Source of the DNA: Rhyacophila brunnea | Lineage: Eukaryota > Arthropoda > Insecta > Trichoptera > Rhyacophilidae | Reading direction: 5' to 3' | Assembly: GCA_022495005.1 (NCBI GenBank) | Contig: JAGYXB010000061.1 | Span: 1,240,001-1,304,000 of the forward strand | DNA length: 64,000 nucleotides | In this document: positions 1 through 12,100 of the stretch, piece by piece | Numbering within the stretch: the stretch's first letter is position 1 | Layout of the letters: each line of letters starts with the position of its first letter | Made by a program: the position numbers and the translations under genes | The notes under the pieces: generated by a model | Told to the model about the DNA's origin: nothing | The model's input: only the letters and a program-made list of their open reading frames with translations | Databases searched by the model: none

Positions 1-1228
1 TTATTAAAATGTAGTTTATTAAGTTTTCTATATTTTAATTGTGAGATTTTTGACCAATTCATAGTTTTAATATTTTTGAAGTTATCTTCTTTTGGCGCGT
101 TTGGGAAAAAAACGCACTTGATTGGATTATAACCACAGATTGTTCGGTTATCAGCCGAACGCACCACCTTTTTCGCCACAGTTTGATACTGCAATCGTGA
201 CGTTTATACAGTATAATATAATAGTTTAGAATATTTCCGTTACCTAGGCAGCGAATTTATTATTGTCGGCTATTTGCAATTTCTTACGTAAACAAACGAG
301 TGACAGTTGGTACTTTAAAAATAAAAACAACGAGAACCCATTATATAATTTAGTAATATAAGTTAAAGTGTATAGAAATAATCCAACGGCATTCCAATAA
401 GCGGTCCTTTTTCTTGAGTGTATAATATAACAAGATAATTAAGAGCTAGTCAAAGAATCTAGTTTATCACAAGTTTTGTTTTTGTTTTGTTACGCCAAAA
501 AGTATAACTTAGAACGCGCGTACATAAGTACACACACCGATTTTTTATATTTAATTTTAAAAACATCGATTTTTATAAAACATATAAGTACCTACATTGG
601 TATAACTAGAAATCCTTTTTAATACAGTTTAAATTGTCAATTATTAAAGAAATGTCTCAAATCGCAAGGTTCGTATTTTTCCGAATTGCCTTTTAATAAA
701 TAATTATTTGCTTTGTTTTATTGGGATGTGTACCACGAACCATTATACTACGGAGTTATGAGTTTTGTTTGCCTTTGAATTAACTCGGAATATTTAGCTG
801 GCCGTGTGAATTGTTGGATTATGCTAAAAAATCTCTTATTGCGAACGGCAAAATGTATCAATGTATTCTCATGGAGAATAATATTATTATGGAGATGGTA
901 GTATTTACTACACAATTTATGTGAGTGCTACTTGTTCACATTTATGAGTTTATTCACTTCAATTCCATCAAAGTAAATTATGAACATAATACTTTTACGA
1001 TTTCGCTAAGAAATACGTAGATTATAGAATGTAGTTATGTGCTGTATCTTGGTATGCCAAATTGCCCAAATCATTCGACGTTTTTCATAACCGAATAGTC
1101 GAGTAGTTACGTGTCTACTCTTTTTTTTAGTATAAAGGGACGTATTGACGGAAATGAGTGATCTAGATCAGGGAACGCAAAAATTATACGAAGTAGAAGT
1201 CTTCTAGGTGAGGCTTTTATAAGAAGTT
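1..1228. other. AT-rich unassigned DNA
   Basis: I see no supported gene. The stretch is AT-rich with stop codons in all frames. A segment near 590-700 (from a TATAAGTACCTACATTGG word to a CGTATTTTTCC word) resembles the right-hand part of the TTAA-flanked element at 48.3-48.8 kb, so it may be an eroded copy of that family. Confidence 0.5.
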
Positions 1229-1405
1229 TTGGTACAAGTCTGTTTACTCCTGGAAGTCAGGCGGGAACAGCGGCAATTTTCAAAATAATCATGAATTAAA
1301 GAATAATAACCTAACTTTGGTAACCAAAAAATCATCCAGTATATCGGTTATTTTCAAAATTTGTTTGCCGCTGGCTGATCCCACTAATGATTAAACAGAC
1401 AATAA
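1229..1405. mobile_element. MITE, GGTACAAG-TIR family, diverged copy
   Basis: The left end reads TTGGTACAAGTCTG and the right end carries the complement of a GTCTGTTTAAT word, giving a decayed terminal inverted repeat. The interior shares the order of words seen in the best copy at 49.75 kb: AAGTCAGGCGGGAAC, CATGAATT, a short AACCTAACTTTGG tract, then AATCATCCAGTATATCGG and TTTGCCGCTGGCTGATCC. It has no coding capacity, so it must be non-autonomous. No clear target duplication is visible and the superfamily is unassigned. The right boundary is approximate. Confidence 0.7.
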
Positions 1406-4400
1406 TCGAAGTTTGAATTCTAGAGTAAAGGACATAATATTATTTTTCTAACATTGCGACCATGACGAAATCACTTTGGATCGGTGTTCGTGGCATTTGA
1501 AAGTAACGATACCAAGCCATCGACCAATGAGTCGCTTACACTGCCAGAATAATCTGGCACCATTCTACCTATGGAGTAGTATGGAATAAACTTTAAACAC
1601 GTGTTGTTTTTAAAACTTACGTTTGTATCATAATATGTAATATGACCTGACCGTCATACAGTAATAAACCAAATCTGCTTCTAAGTATTGGTCCATGGCG
1701 ACTGACTTTCATATTTCTATCTTAATCGGTTCTCTATTCTAGTTCGCTTAGAATGTCATCTCCGGTGCGCTGGCTAGAGTTATTCCGTGAAGTTAAATTA
1801 CATTTTGATATGAATTGACTCTTATTTACGTTATTCTCGGCTCGGAGCGCAATGCTGTTGCAATGCCATGTCAGACATGCAGCGTGTAGATCGTTCTTGT
1901 AGCAACACTCTGCCACGATTCCGGAATACGTTCGGATGTGCTGCAATGATCCTGAATGCGGAGTGTCGCACTCTCGAGCGGTACCCGGAGCACATACTTC
2001 CAGCCTCGTGAAGCGTCCCTTCGTGATCACATCCATCACCGAGGTCTAACATAGGTACCGCCATAAACATACTTAATATGGTCATGTAAGGATTTCTTAC
2101 AATACCATATTTTACTAATTAAATTAGCTCGATTTAGTTAATCAGTTAATCAATGATGACCCAATTGACTCGTTAACCGGTTACTCGATACCGGGTGCCA
2201 TAAATTATAACTGTACCTCCCACTGTGCAAATAACAACATAAACACTTAATTTTTGACTTAATTTTGATTAGTAGAAGAGATTTCACTCATTATGTCTAG
2301 ACAGTGCTCTTTCAAAGCAAATATTTTATACAAATCTTTCATTGAATGGGAATAAACATGTTTTATAGCAAGAGCTGTTCTATGTTATGTTGATTCGCAC
2401 GGTCATTATTTTGTTTACGAATAAATCATAACTTACATATTGAGACTCAATATAACAGTGTTTTCAAAATATATGTTTATATTAACATGAATACTTTATT
2501 ATCAACTGTTCTATACTTATCAGAAAACTTAATTAACAGTAATATTGAGTGGAAACAAATATATCTAGAATCTAGACTACAACTAGAGGTTATCTTTTTA
2601 AGTTAGTTTACATATTCGTAGGTACTGGGACCACTCCAAAGAACGATTCGATATACGTACAAAGGATTTCAAGCTATACACATTTATATTTTATATACAA
2701 ATTTAGAAAAATCATTAAAAATATGAATTATTAAAAAATATTTGTACAAGATTCGATAAGACTACACTAAGTAGGTACTACATTGTAATGATAAAATAAT
2801 AAGATTATTTTGTTCAACGAACGCAAAAGTATTTTTTTTTAAATTTAATTTTAACTTTATTTTAAATAAATAATTAATTTGTCGTAATCTGGGTAGCTCA
2901 ATAATTTCTGTATATTTTATTTCGTAAAGTGACTCAATAAACGAGACGACGCCTCCAAATATCGTATTTTCATTCTATAACAAGCTCATGTTCTCAAAAT
3001 GTGTACTAACCACATTAGCAATTAGGTACCGCCACTCAGCCTTATCCCGATTTTTTAGGAGTGCTGGGATTGTGAGGTATCAGTACATGCAATTAATATT
3101 CTATTCGATTAAGTATACCCCGTTTACACGTGCATAGATTTACTGCTGACAGTACGTTCAATTCGTGACACTCAGTATGCGGGTACACAAAGCGCTTAAC
3201 GTCAGCGGACAGCAGAGCCAGTCCAAAAGTACGTATTATCGCGGTCATAACAAGAAAATGCAGGTGTAAACATGTATTATCAGTTGCAAGATTGCATGCA
3301 TGAATCAAAAAAGTTCGAAAGCTTATGAATTTTCACGCGACAGTTCGTTCGATATCTGCGATTGCGCAGTACAACGATAGTGGCGAACCTGCCGGTAAAA
3401 AAACGAACTACACCGCGTAGACTCATTTTGAGGTTAACCAATTTTCATGTCATTTTATCAATTTACCTGTCAAATAGTATCTACTATAAAATGACAACAT
3501 CGCGAGTTACTTACTCATGAAGACTGAGATTGGCGAGACAGACAGCACTGTAACGTGTTATTATCGCGAAAGTTTAAAGTACACACAGGAGTGCAAGTAA
3601 ATCCATGCACGTGTTCAGGCGCTATTACTTATAATTTACCACTGTGTAACAGGCAGGTTTTGCCACTGAGGTGTAGGTATATATTACTAACTACAATCTA
3701 CATCAACAAACATTATTATAAGGGTGAAAATTTACATTTTTAAGACAAAAATAACAGTGTTGCAAGTGACAATTTGCTGAGATTAATATCACTCTCAATC
3801 AACCTCGTGTACATAGTCTGGCATTTTGCTGTATATTTAGCACGAGTAAAATTGCTGGTTATAAAAATATCTGCCATTTGTAAACACGTTTTTTAAAGCT
3901 AAACGTGATCAATCTTGTTTACACATTTCATTGCATGCGGTAAACTAGATCTCGGTACAACTGTAAATACCGACGGCTAATTTTTCTTGAGGAATGTCCT
4001 CGCATTAGTTGCTCCTGCTTGCTTGCTAATTACGATAATCAATAACACTGCTGCAGATTTTGTCACTCGAGAAACTGACTGATATTGGATAGTTGTGAAG
4101 GGCGTTTGAAAAGTTTTGCGATCATTGTTTTATTAATTTTACTGCCAGCTATTCTGTCGTGGAAGATATTATGACAATTGAAATACACAGGATAATCGTG
4201 TTATTTTAATTAAAATACAATACTATATACGAGACATTTGTTTCCAAAGTATGATAATAATTTTCGCCAGTTTTTAGTAGAGTGTTCCTATGGTCCAACA
4301 ATTATTGTTTTAACCCCAAGGGGCGGGAAATATAATTTGCAAATTAAAAAATGATTTAATCAGTAGGTAACCTTTCTTAGGAATTTGTCAAAATTTTCTT

Positions 4401-4780
4401 ATTAATACCCTCCATAATTGGGTAGCTACTAATTAATTAAAAATTGAAAAATAGTTACTGACTATAGTATTCTGACGTTTTAAGATCAATCGCGCGGTCA
4501 ATTGATTATTAAAAAACCGCACAACGATATTCATGTATCCAACTTTGCTTGAAAGTAGTCAGTAAAATTTATTTAATATATATCTTGAAACTTCCAAGCT
4601 TACCCTCGCATAGTTTCATAGGTATTTAGAATGGCACCCCATAGCAAATAAATAACAGGACGCCCGACATCTATCTCTTCGTGTCGCGATTTCTACCCCA
4701 TCAATAATCCAGTACACTCCTCGATGACATTTCACTCGATATGACTAATAAGTCATTAACGAAACATAAATAAACGCAAA
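1406..4780. other. AT-rich unassigned DNA with repeat fragments
   Basis: I see no supported gene; small frames near 1734-2085 and 3093-3308 overlap other frames and show no motif. About 2626-2700 (ACTGGGACCA, then GGATTTCAAGCTATACAC and TTTATATTTTATA) matches the left interior of the TTAA-flanked element at 48.36-48.44 kb. About 3350-3410 (TGCGCAGTAC, then CGGTAAAAAAACGAACTAC) matches the centre of the 30.3-kb MITE near 30475-30520. Confidence 0.45.
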
Positions 4781-5228
4781 TCATCATCATCATCATCATC
4801 ATCTGGCAGGATCCACAGCCGAATGAATGCCTCACCTGACTCCTTCCATTATTTTCGGTCCCTAGTTAGTCGCTGCCACGTACCTACACCCATATGAATT
4901 CGTCTATTCATTGGGTTTTGGTCGTTAAGTACACCTTGGGTACCGCTATATGATGTAATTTGTCCAGTGGTCGTCCACACGCTGAGTGACATTTCCAGTC
5001 CATTGTCATTTTATCTGCTTAGCGAGCTCTATTACATCACGTACTCTTGTCTGCCTCATTATCCATTGGTTTATTTTATGATTTTTCGCTTTTTGCCTAA
5101 CATACACCTTTCCATGCCATGCTGTTACTCTTAATTTTTTGATTTCTCTTACTTTAAGGGTCATGCACATGTATACGTGAGCACTGGTAATACAAATTAG
5201 TCGAACACTTTACGCTTAAAACACAATA
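4781..5228 (-). pseudogene. LINE 3' coding end and (CAT)n tail, family A
   Basis: This is a decayed C-terminal part of a non-LTR retrotransposon reverse-transcriptase ORF, read on the minus strand. With stops and frameshifts it gives MRQTRVRDVIELAKQ, then GTWQRLTRDRK and WKESGEAF, followed by a trinucleotide tail that appears on the plus strand as (CAT)n at 4781-4802. Such tails and the 'RTRVxDxxxxxAKxxWxW ... WxxxAxDRxxWxxxxEAF' order are familiar in arthropod endonuclease-reverse-transcriptase LINEs, probably RTE-like; the clade is uncertain. A hAT MITE at 5282 interrupts what may be the upstream part of the same copy. Related copies are at 14.25, 41.6 and 58.25 kb. It is not functional. 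Confidence 0.8.
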
Positions 5229-5281
5229 GTGGGTCACTTTTAAAGATACTTTTCAGACGCCCAAATCCACACCATTCTGCG

Positions 5282-5659
5282 CAGAGGCGGGTTTAGAGAC
5301 GTGGACACCAGACCCACTGACTGATTTGGATACCCCCCGATACAATAAAAAGTAATAAATATCCTTTAATCAAAATCAATTATTATTGAGGATGACAGTG
5401 ATACATCATAATATTATTAGTGGTTTATTTTTACAAATTGGTACGTAGTTATCTGTGTTGTTGTGTTATCTATGAACCCGTTTGATGTTTTTTGAAGGAA
5501 TTTTGCTATGCTTTGGGCAAATACTCAATTAGTGATAAATACGCAACTTTTGTAGATTTTGGTATAATTTAATATGACTGGTTTGAATTTTTTCGAGGCC
5601 CCCTTTTATTATTTTTGATGAATCGATTTCGTTATCTGCGTCAAAGTAAATCGCCCCTG
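5282..5659. mobile_element. hAT-type MITE, 378 bp
   Basis: The left end CAGAGGCGGG and the right end ATCGCCCCTG form short imperfect terminal inverted repeats starting with the CAG typical of hAT elements. Flanking 8-bp direct repeats ATTCTGCG (5274-5281) and GTTCTGCG (5660-5667) match at 7 of 8 positions and are read as the target-site duplication. Subterminal blocks rich in C (ACCCCCCG, GGCCCCCTT) are typical of this superfamily. There is no open frame, so the element is non-autonomous. It appears to be inserted in or beside the family-A LINE tail to its left. Confidence 0.82.
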
Positions 5660-6154
5660 GTTCTGCGAGCCGTCAATTGACATTCGTCGTCAGATATAGA
5701 CGTAGTTATTGACCCGCTCGATGTATACTTAATACAATTTTATTTAGATAAGTACCTGCCTACTCTCTCTGCGGTTTTCACCGTGTAGGCAACCGACTGA
5801 ATATAGATGATAAATGTTGTTACTATAATATTAATTCTCACGGATATAAACAAATCGGAAGTGCATTTTATATAAACAATTATGAATTTGTCATACATCA
5901 TTATGTTTTCTCATTTAGTATGTGACACGTCATCGTAGAGTCTGTTCATTTAGACATGCAGGCTGCGTTCGAGATTCACCAGTCGCTTCCCACGTATGAG
6001 TGGAGTAAGTAGATGCAATCGCTGGATTTCTTTACAGGAACTCGTGTTTGATATTTTGGTCATATGTTTACCGTTGACAGTGCACTTTTTATAATGTATG
6101 CAACTGTACAGTAAACTCAATGTAACATGACAACAATTATATTATAATACCACT

Positions 6155-6215
6155 AATACAATATATTTATGTGATTTTCTCAAAGCTTGGGTGTTTGTGA
6201 TTGTTCCAAATGACT
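6155..6215 (+). repeat. Headless fragment of tRNA-derived SINE (family A tail)
   Basis: The words ATATATTTATGTGATTTTCT, CAAAGCTTGGGTGTTTG and TGATTGTT match, in order, the tail of the SINE at 41.73-41.91 kb (minus strand) and partly the one at 56.17 kb. The tRNA-like head is absent, so this is a truncated copy or a tail shared between families. Confidence 0.6.
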
Positions 6216-6438
6216 AACAACCACCTTGTACGAAAAAGCAAGGACATGGTTATTAATTAATAATAATAAAAAAATAAATGCCCATACAATATTTAAGAAT
6301 GTGGCATTAATATTTCATATTCAAATTTGTTTATTTTACGTGTTATAATGAACATGATAAGTTACAACTTCAAAGCGTTCACTACATGACATAAAAAATC
6401 AAAGGAAGTGAGTAAAAAGGTACACTTAAAAAAAACTC

Positions 6439-6502
6439 ATAAAACAACGTCCACCTAAACTCACCTCACTTAAGTGGAATATATCAATATCCGAAGCGAT
6501 TT
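6439..6502. repeat. Dispersed repeat, copy 1
   Basis: ATAAAACAACGTCCACCTAA followed by ACTCACCTCA and GTGGAATATATCAATATCCG recurs with few changes at 24551-24616 in the same orientation. Boundaries and class are unknown; neither copy has coding capacity. Confidence 0.65.
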
Positions 6503-7094
6503 GATTGAATACAGTTATTTGGCCTTCCAATTGGCGTCACCAATGGCAGATAAGTTCTGCACCCTGGGAAAATAAACAATGTATTGTAATATTTTGAGCT
6601 ATGGATTTATTGATAATAACTACGCATATTTCAAGTACTATAAATATACTATTTAATTTGACCTAGTGTCTCGACCAAAAAACAGATTAATAAAATAGAA
6701 AAAGCAAGTCGCCATGGACCAAGGGTTTGAAGCCCGATTCAGTTCATAACTTAATAACAGGTGGGCCATAAAATGCAAGAAATACAAACCCCGCCTACAT
6801 GTTCTCAAATATTACCAATATTGAATGCGCGCTTCGTTTACGTGACAAACTTAAATACATAAATAATCAAGTATGAAATCATTGAAAATGTCATATTCTT
6901 TAACATGTGTTTAAGTGTATGTCATAATATGACATACATATTATGTATTCACACTCTTACTAACTAAACCTCGTTACAGCCACTTACCATTATTTTTGTG
7001 TTCCCGGTCTGGAGCCTCTGGAAAAAAAATGAAAAAACATCTGCTAACCCCAGTGTATCACAAATATAATGTAATAATGGTCAATCGTCAGTAG

Positions 7095-7426
7095 CAGGGA
7101 ACTCAGAATTAATGGGAACTGAAATACCTAACGGGTAAGGAGAAGTAGGCAACCGATCTCGAGTAAGGAAGAATACGGGATAAAGTTAAACACGTGTCAA
7201 GAATACGCAATACGTCGAATACTGACAACTGCTCTCGGTTTATGCATTGACGCCAATGACATATTGACGCTCATTTAATATTGGTGTATTACACACACTA
7301 TTGCACGTCTATAATGCGTCGTTCATTTTCGTAGGACACTCACACATTCAAAACCCTTCGTCAAAATTTACTGTATTGGTATACATATTATAGCCTATCG
7401 GAATTCTATTTGTTATCTGTTCTGTA
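7095..7426. mobile_element. hAT-like non-autonomous element, copy 1 (332 bp)
   Basis: It starts CAGGGAACTCAG and ends near ATCTGTTCTGTA, with a perfect 8-bp direct repeat GTCAGTAG on both sides (7087-7094 and 7427-7434). The body aligns by eye with 23114-23430, sharing words such as ATGGGAACTGAAATACCTAA, AGGCAACCGATCTCGA, AACACGTGTCAA and TATTGCACGTCTATAATG. The 8-bp duplications at both loci support hAT, although the terminal inverted repeats are weak. No coding frame is present. Confidence 0.72.
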
Positions 7427-7448
7427 GTCAGTAGGCAGTGCCATATCG

Positions 7449-7679
7449 TATCGTAATAGATTTTTGGGTTTCCACCGTATGTACCTACTTCTTCCTTCTT
7501 TTATGATGAAGTGTAGTGTAGGTATATGAATGCAAACGTCACTCGAATCATATACCCACACTACACTTCATCATAAAACAATCATCTCTTGATAATGGCC
7601 TCTGCAACGAGCCCGAAACGTCGAGGAAAGAAGGAAGAAGTAGGTACATACGGTGGAAACCCAAAAATCTATTACGATA
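7449..7679. mobile_element. Double foldback with hammerhead-like core
   Basis: Outer arms 7449-7500 and 7628-7679 are perfect 52-bp inverted repeats (TATCGTAATAG ... CTATTACGATA). Inner arms 7499-7529 and 7548-7578 (TTTTATGATGAAGTG...) match at 30 of 31 positions. About 49 nt (7579-7627) exist only on the right side; they read CTC-TTGATAA-TGGCCTC-TGCAAC-GAGCCC-GAAAC-GTC-GAG, the layout of a hammerhead ribozyme (stem I, core, stem II, core, cleavage triplet, stem I) with stem III nearly absent. Hammerhead motifs with tiny stem III are known from Penelope-like retroelements, so this may be an inverted Penelope-like fragment. It could instead be a MITE with a chance resemblance. Confidence 0.6.
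7589..7625 (+). ncRNA. Degenerate hammerhead-ribozyme-like motif
   Basis: TTGATAA (7589-7595) stands where CUGAUGA is expected, GGCCTC/GAGCCC (7597-7602/7609-7614) form a 6-bp stem II with one mismatch around a TGCAAC loop, GAAAC follows at 7615-7619, and GTC at 7620-7622 would be the cleavage triplet. CTC (7586-7588) and GAG (7623-7625) can form stem I. Changes at the invariant C3 and G8 positions make self-cleavage unlikely in this copy. Confidence 0.4.
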
Positions 7680-8645
7680 AAAAACAACCGTGAAAGTCTC
7701 AAACATTATAAATATCAATCGTTGTATAATATGTTACCCAGAATTAACTATACCGTTAAATATTATAAGTACCAACATTGCATAAAATATATTTAGATTA
7801 AATCACATTAATAAAGCGCACTTAGAAAAAAATATAACTGGATTGCGAAATAATAAATGGTACATATTGCTTTCTATTCAACGGGGTTTGCTTATTCCTT
7901 TATCCGATACATTTATTATTTCATGCAATAGCAATCAGGATTCAATAATCATAACGCAATAAATAGACGCCGTCAGAATGTAGGAGATAATTTTATTCAA
8001 TCGTAGATAATCGGTCGCGCACTGTGGTTGGAATAAATTTGACTTTATTGTAATCGTCCGGGTCGTTAAATTGAGAACTCACCTGTGATTTGTATGGCCA
8101 GGTGGGAAAATATTCCAACCGCTGAGACGTTTCTTGTAAACTGGACGTGACCGTTGGGCTTAATTCGAAAAATTAATTATTATGATATTGGTGGTTAATA
8201 GATAATTCAAGTTTTTTTTTTAAGTTCAATGAGAATCAATGTTTTTGTGTCAATTTCAGATGTATGCATTGCATACTATATTCAGAGTTTTTGAAATAGA
8301 CAACGATTATGTCACCGGGCTTAAGAACCTGAGATTTGTCTGGGTGATGTCATGGTTTGAAAAGATTAGTAATTCCATCATCAGCGAATTCTAAATCTGA
8401 GATATTATACTCTTCTCAGGTTGCTAGTGCCAGACTCGTCATTTTAGGTAGAATGACAACCTAAAGAAATTTGTGGTCAGGACAGTCAAGACTAGGACTA
8501 AGTAACTCAAGTAACAGATGACAAGGGAGAGTTCTAGATGGACAGACCGAAACAATCGAGAATGTTATGAGTTATTTTACCAGTCATGAGGTCCTGATAA
8601 AGAAGAAGTTTCAAAGACTTTTTTTAGGTTGACAGTAGGTACTTA

Positions 8646-8692
8646 CAGAGCCATCCATATATTGAAACCGTTTCGATATATGGATGGCTCTG
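8646..8692. repeat. 47-bp near-perfect palindrome
   Basis: CAGAGCCATCCATATAT at the left is matched by its exact complement at the right, with GAAAC/GTTTC flanking a single central C. One position is T opposite G, so RNA or single-stranded DNA would form a 23-bp stem with one wobble pair. There is no loop large enough for a microRNA precursor. It may be the fused ends of an inverted-repeat element whose centre was lost. Confidence 0.85.
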
Positions 8693-8984
8693 ACGATCTC
8701 ATGATTTCTGTTCATGGAAATATATTTTCATTAGGTATATGAGCGTGTATATGGTCAGAAACTTATATTATTTAGTCATAACATCTTTCCATGAACAAAA
8801 ACCATAAGTTATGGCGCATGGTATGAAACCACATACGGTTTTCGTCCATGGATGGCCTCTAAGAAAGTCGCTTGTTATATACCTACGTTAATTTCTTGAA
8901 GATAGCTTTGAATACAAACGCACAGTACCTATTGATATTCAAAACAATACGAATTTACATTTAGGTAATGGGTACTAAATGAAA

Positions 8985-9180
8985 AGGCCGTGGTCGAATG
9001 GTAAAGCGTTCGCTTCTGAAGTCAAGTATCATGGGTTTGAATCTTGTATGCCGTGACACGTGACATGAGTATGTAAAATGTCATAAAAATATAGCATACG
9101 TTCGTTCGTAGTATATAGATGTTTTATGAGAAAACCTTGGCAGATCTATTTATGTGGAAGGTCGTTTACTATGATCCTGT
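8985..9180 (+). repeat. tRNA-derived SINE, family B
   Basis: The head reads GGCCGTGGTCGAATGGTAAA, with a polymerase III A box (TGGTCGAATGG), and a B-box-like GGGTTTGAATCTTG about 33 nt further on. The arms do not fold into a sound cloverleaf, so it is not a tRNA gene. A non-tRNA body follows (GACACGTGACATGAG to about 9180). The 3' boundary is a guess. Confidence 0.6.
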
Positions 9181-12100
9181 TGCTTTTACATGATATGACT
9201 ATCTCTATCTCAGTATCTCTTACGCATCAATGGCTGTTAAGTTTCAGCGGGGACACTAAAACCTTCATGTCTTAGCCAGATGCTTCGTCTGATAACTAAC
9301 TAAGTATACATAGCATATTCCTCGATCTAATCACATTACCATAAGTATCTTTGAAAAGATCTTTCATTTACAACTGTAACAATTTTTGATAATAAGATGT
9401 ATAATACCTATTATTTATATGCCTACAACGCTGAATCATAAAACAAATATTTTAATGAATGATTTAGTAGTTGGTTTAACTTTTAATATCATTCTGCTCT
9501 GATCTCATGGAACAGGTCTCAACTTGTTCACAATTCAGTCTCCAACATAGGATCCTGAGAATGCTGATGACCTGAAAGAGAGGGACAGGCCGATACTCAT
9601 TCAGTATGTAAGAGAAGATCGGATATAAAAACTTTATGTTTAAGCATGGTCCCAAAGACAATATCCCGTGGGAAAATTTTGGCAAAAAGCGCGACAACTT
9701 GGTAGGAGAGAGATGGTGGTATAAACTTTGAGATAGAAATAATATGGTTTTTATTCAAAGAGGTGGTTCGTGAAACGCTGTTGTAATTAAATCACTTAAT
9801 TATTAAGTGATATTTTAGTAATATATTAATTTATAATTAATTAATTATGATTACTTTTATTAAATAAATAAAAATATTTTAGTACCTACCTACATAACAA
9901 CAGTAAAATGTTGACTTTCTTTAAATTAGAAAAAAAATATTATTATATACGTCACTGTTCTGGCAGAAAACATTAATTCGAAAAAATGACATATTGAGTT
10001 AGTACCAAAATGTTCCTTATTTCAAACTTTACCGTCTGGAAACCTTCTTAATAAATAAACAGTCTTTATGTTAAAGTCATCCATTTTACGATTACTTAAA
10101 AAACTCACATGATAGACCATTATTTCATACATTTTAACAACTTCAAAGTCAAATTACTCAAAACTAGTATTCTCCAGTTAGTGTGTTCTGCCAGAACAGA
10201 GACTAAGTAGGTGATGAAATGAGAATAAGTAGGTACAATTTAATATAGATACCTACAATATATTTATATTACATGAATTTATTCTGTCAAGCATTTTTTC
10301 ATAACCTGAAATATCCTACAAATAAATTTATTCAGTAGAAAAACATTTTTTAAGTGTTACTCAAAATCTATTGAAAATTATATTCATAGTTCAATAATCA
10401 ATTCGTCACTGACCATTTCCGCTTTAAGCGGAGCCTTGATATAATCCTTACAAAATGTAGAAAGACATTTCTCCCACAGTGGTCGGAAAATTATACATAA
10501 CATACATTAATGTTGGCGGTTATAATTCCAAACCTAAAACGGTGTTACCTGACGGACAGATTTTATAAAAAAGATATTTGTTTTATAACTGAATCATTAT
10601 GATAAATGTTCGTTGTTTTTATGTTTAATAATAAATTGTTGGTTACGTCTGGACATCAGTTGTAACGTCTTCAATCTTCTTCCTTCAGGCCTTTTCTCAT
10701 GAAAATGATGACTGCATTTTGTAACATTTTTGATACAGTTTCATTATCAGTACTAACATCAGTACTAATATCAGGGCTAACTCTGAACAAAGTCGATTTT
10801 TAATTTAGTGGCCTTAATTCATCTTATAATTTTCATCCATAATAATTTAGATGTACACAAAGCTTTCTACTGTAATACATAGTTACTTATACTTTATATT
10901 TATATTATTTATATTTTTACTTTCTACTACATAGTTAATCGTACAAAAGACAAGTGGTCAATAAATAATGCTCATATGGTCTCAAAAAACGTCAAGTCAA
11001 AACACCTCAGTAGAAAAACCAAATGTCGGTTATACAAGAAAGATAATCTTAAGAGTCAATAAGACCCTTTCTGACAAATGGCTCAAAATGTTGGGCACTC
11101 ACCAAAAATAATGAGAAGACCCTTGAAATATAAAAAAAATGGCATCTGACGAAGAAGGTAAATATCACCTGTTTGCAGACACAAGAACATGTCGTAAGGC
11201 TGAAGAAAACGCAGTTCTCAAAACATATAATGACAACAACCCCGGAGGGAACAAGATAAGTTACAAGACTAGCTGAAATGGCTTGACTCCGTTAATAGAT
11301 TGCCACTACACTGGGCCTTCAAATCTGGAGAACTACTGCTCAGGATAGTCAGGCATGAAGAGATATCCTTTAGGATATTATTAATATTTTTTTCGATCAT
11401 TTAAATATGGATGGTTGAGGTTTTGTGGACTGTAATTTTAAAGGATGCTTGTGGATTCCGGTACTGGGGGGCGGGATTTAAACAGGATGCCAGGCACTGA
11501 TCTTTGATGTTGAGAGGACTGGCGCGCGCTGGAACTGGTCCCGGGTCATGCACTCACGCACTAGTAAGTAAATAGTTTTCGAGTGTCACTCTCACTGTTA
11601 TACTTGGGTTAATATGAATGATGATGGCGTTTGTATGACTTATCAGACACACTGTGCTCGTATCACGGCTTGAATAGATGTTCTGATTTACTGAGCTCGT
11701 ACGGAGACTCGTATTGATTTCTTGCTTAAACGACGGCCATACTATAGCAAGTTGACTCTCTCGTTGTCTACTAATAACTGACTGTCATTAAATCATGGTC
11801 TACTGATGACCCGAGATTGTTAAGTGTCTGGATGATAATAATAATAAGGATGGTAGGTGTGACATATTTTTGCGGGCTTAAGAATGGGATTGGGATCATA
11901 ATCGCACCAACCAATGAGTAAATTATTGTATAAAATTTGATTATTAGATAGGTATATAAGTATATTTGTAATAAAAATATTTCTCACGAGGCGCGACTGT
12001 GAATTGAGTCATGATCACCGTACGTGAAGATTTATGGAGGATGTTTTTAATATTACCACCAAAGTTTTTCACACTGTAAGTAATATTCATTATTTTAATA

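Noticed and set aside
4781..4802. (CAT)n as an independent microsatellite
   Set aside because: It is at the 3' end of a LINE copy and recurs at the same place in copies at 14.25 and 58.24 kb, so it is the element's tail.
9955..10199. 17-bp inverted words CTGTTCTGGCAGAAAAC bracketing 245 bp
   Set aside because: The word is itself almost palindromic, so inversion is uninformative, and flanks do not match.
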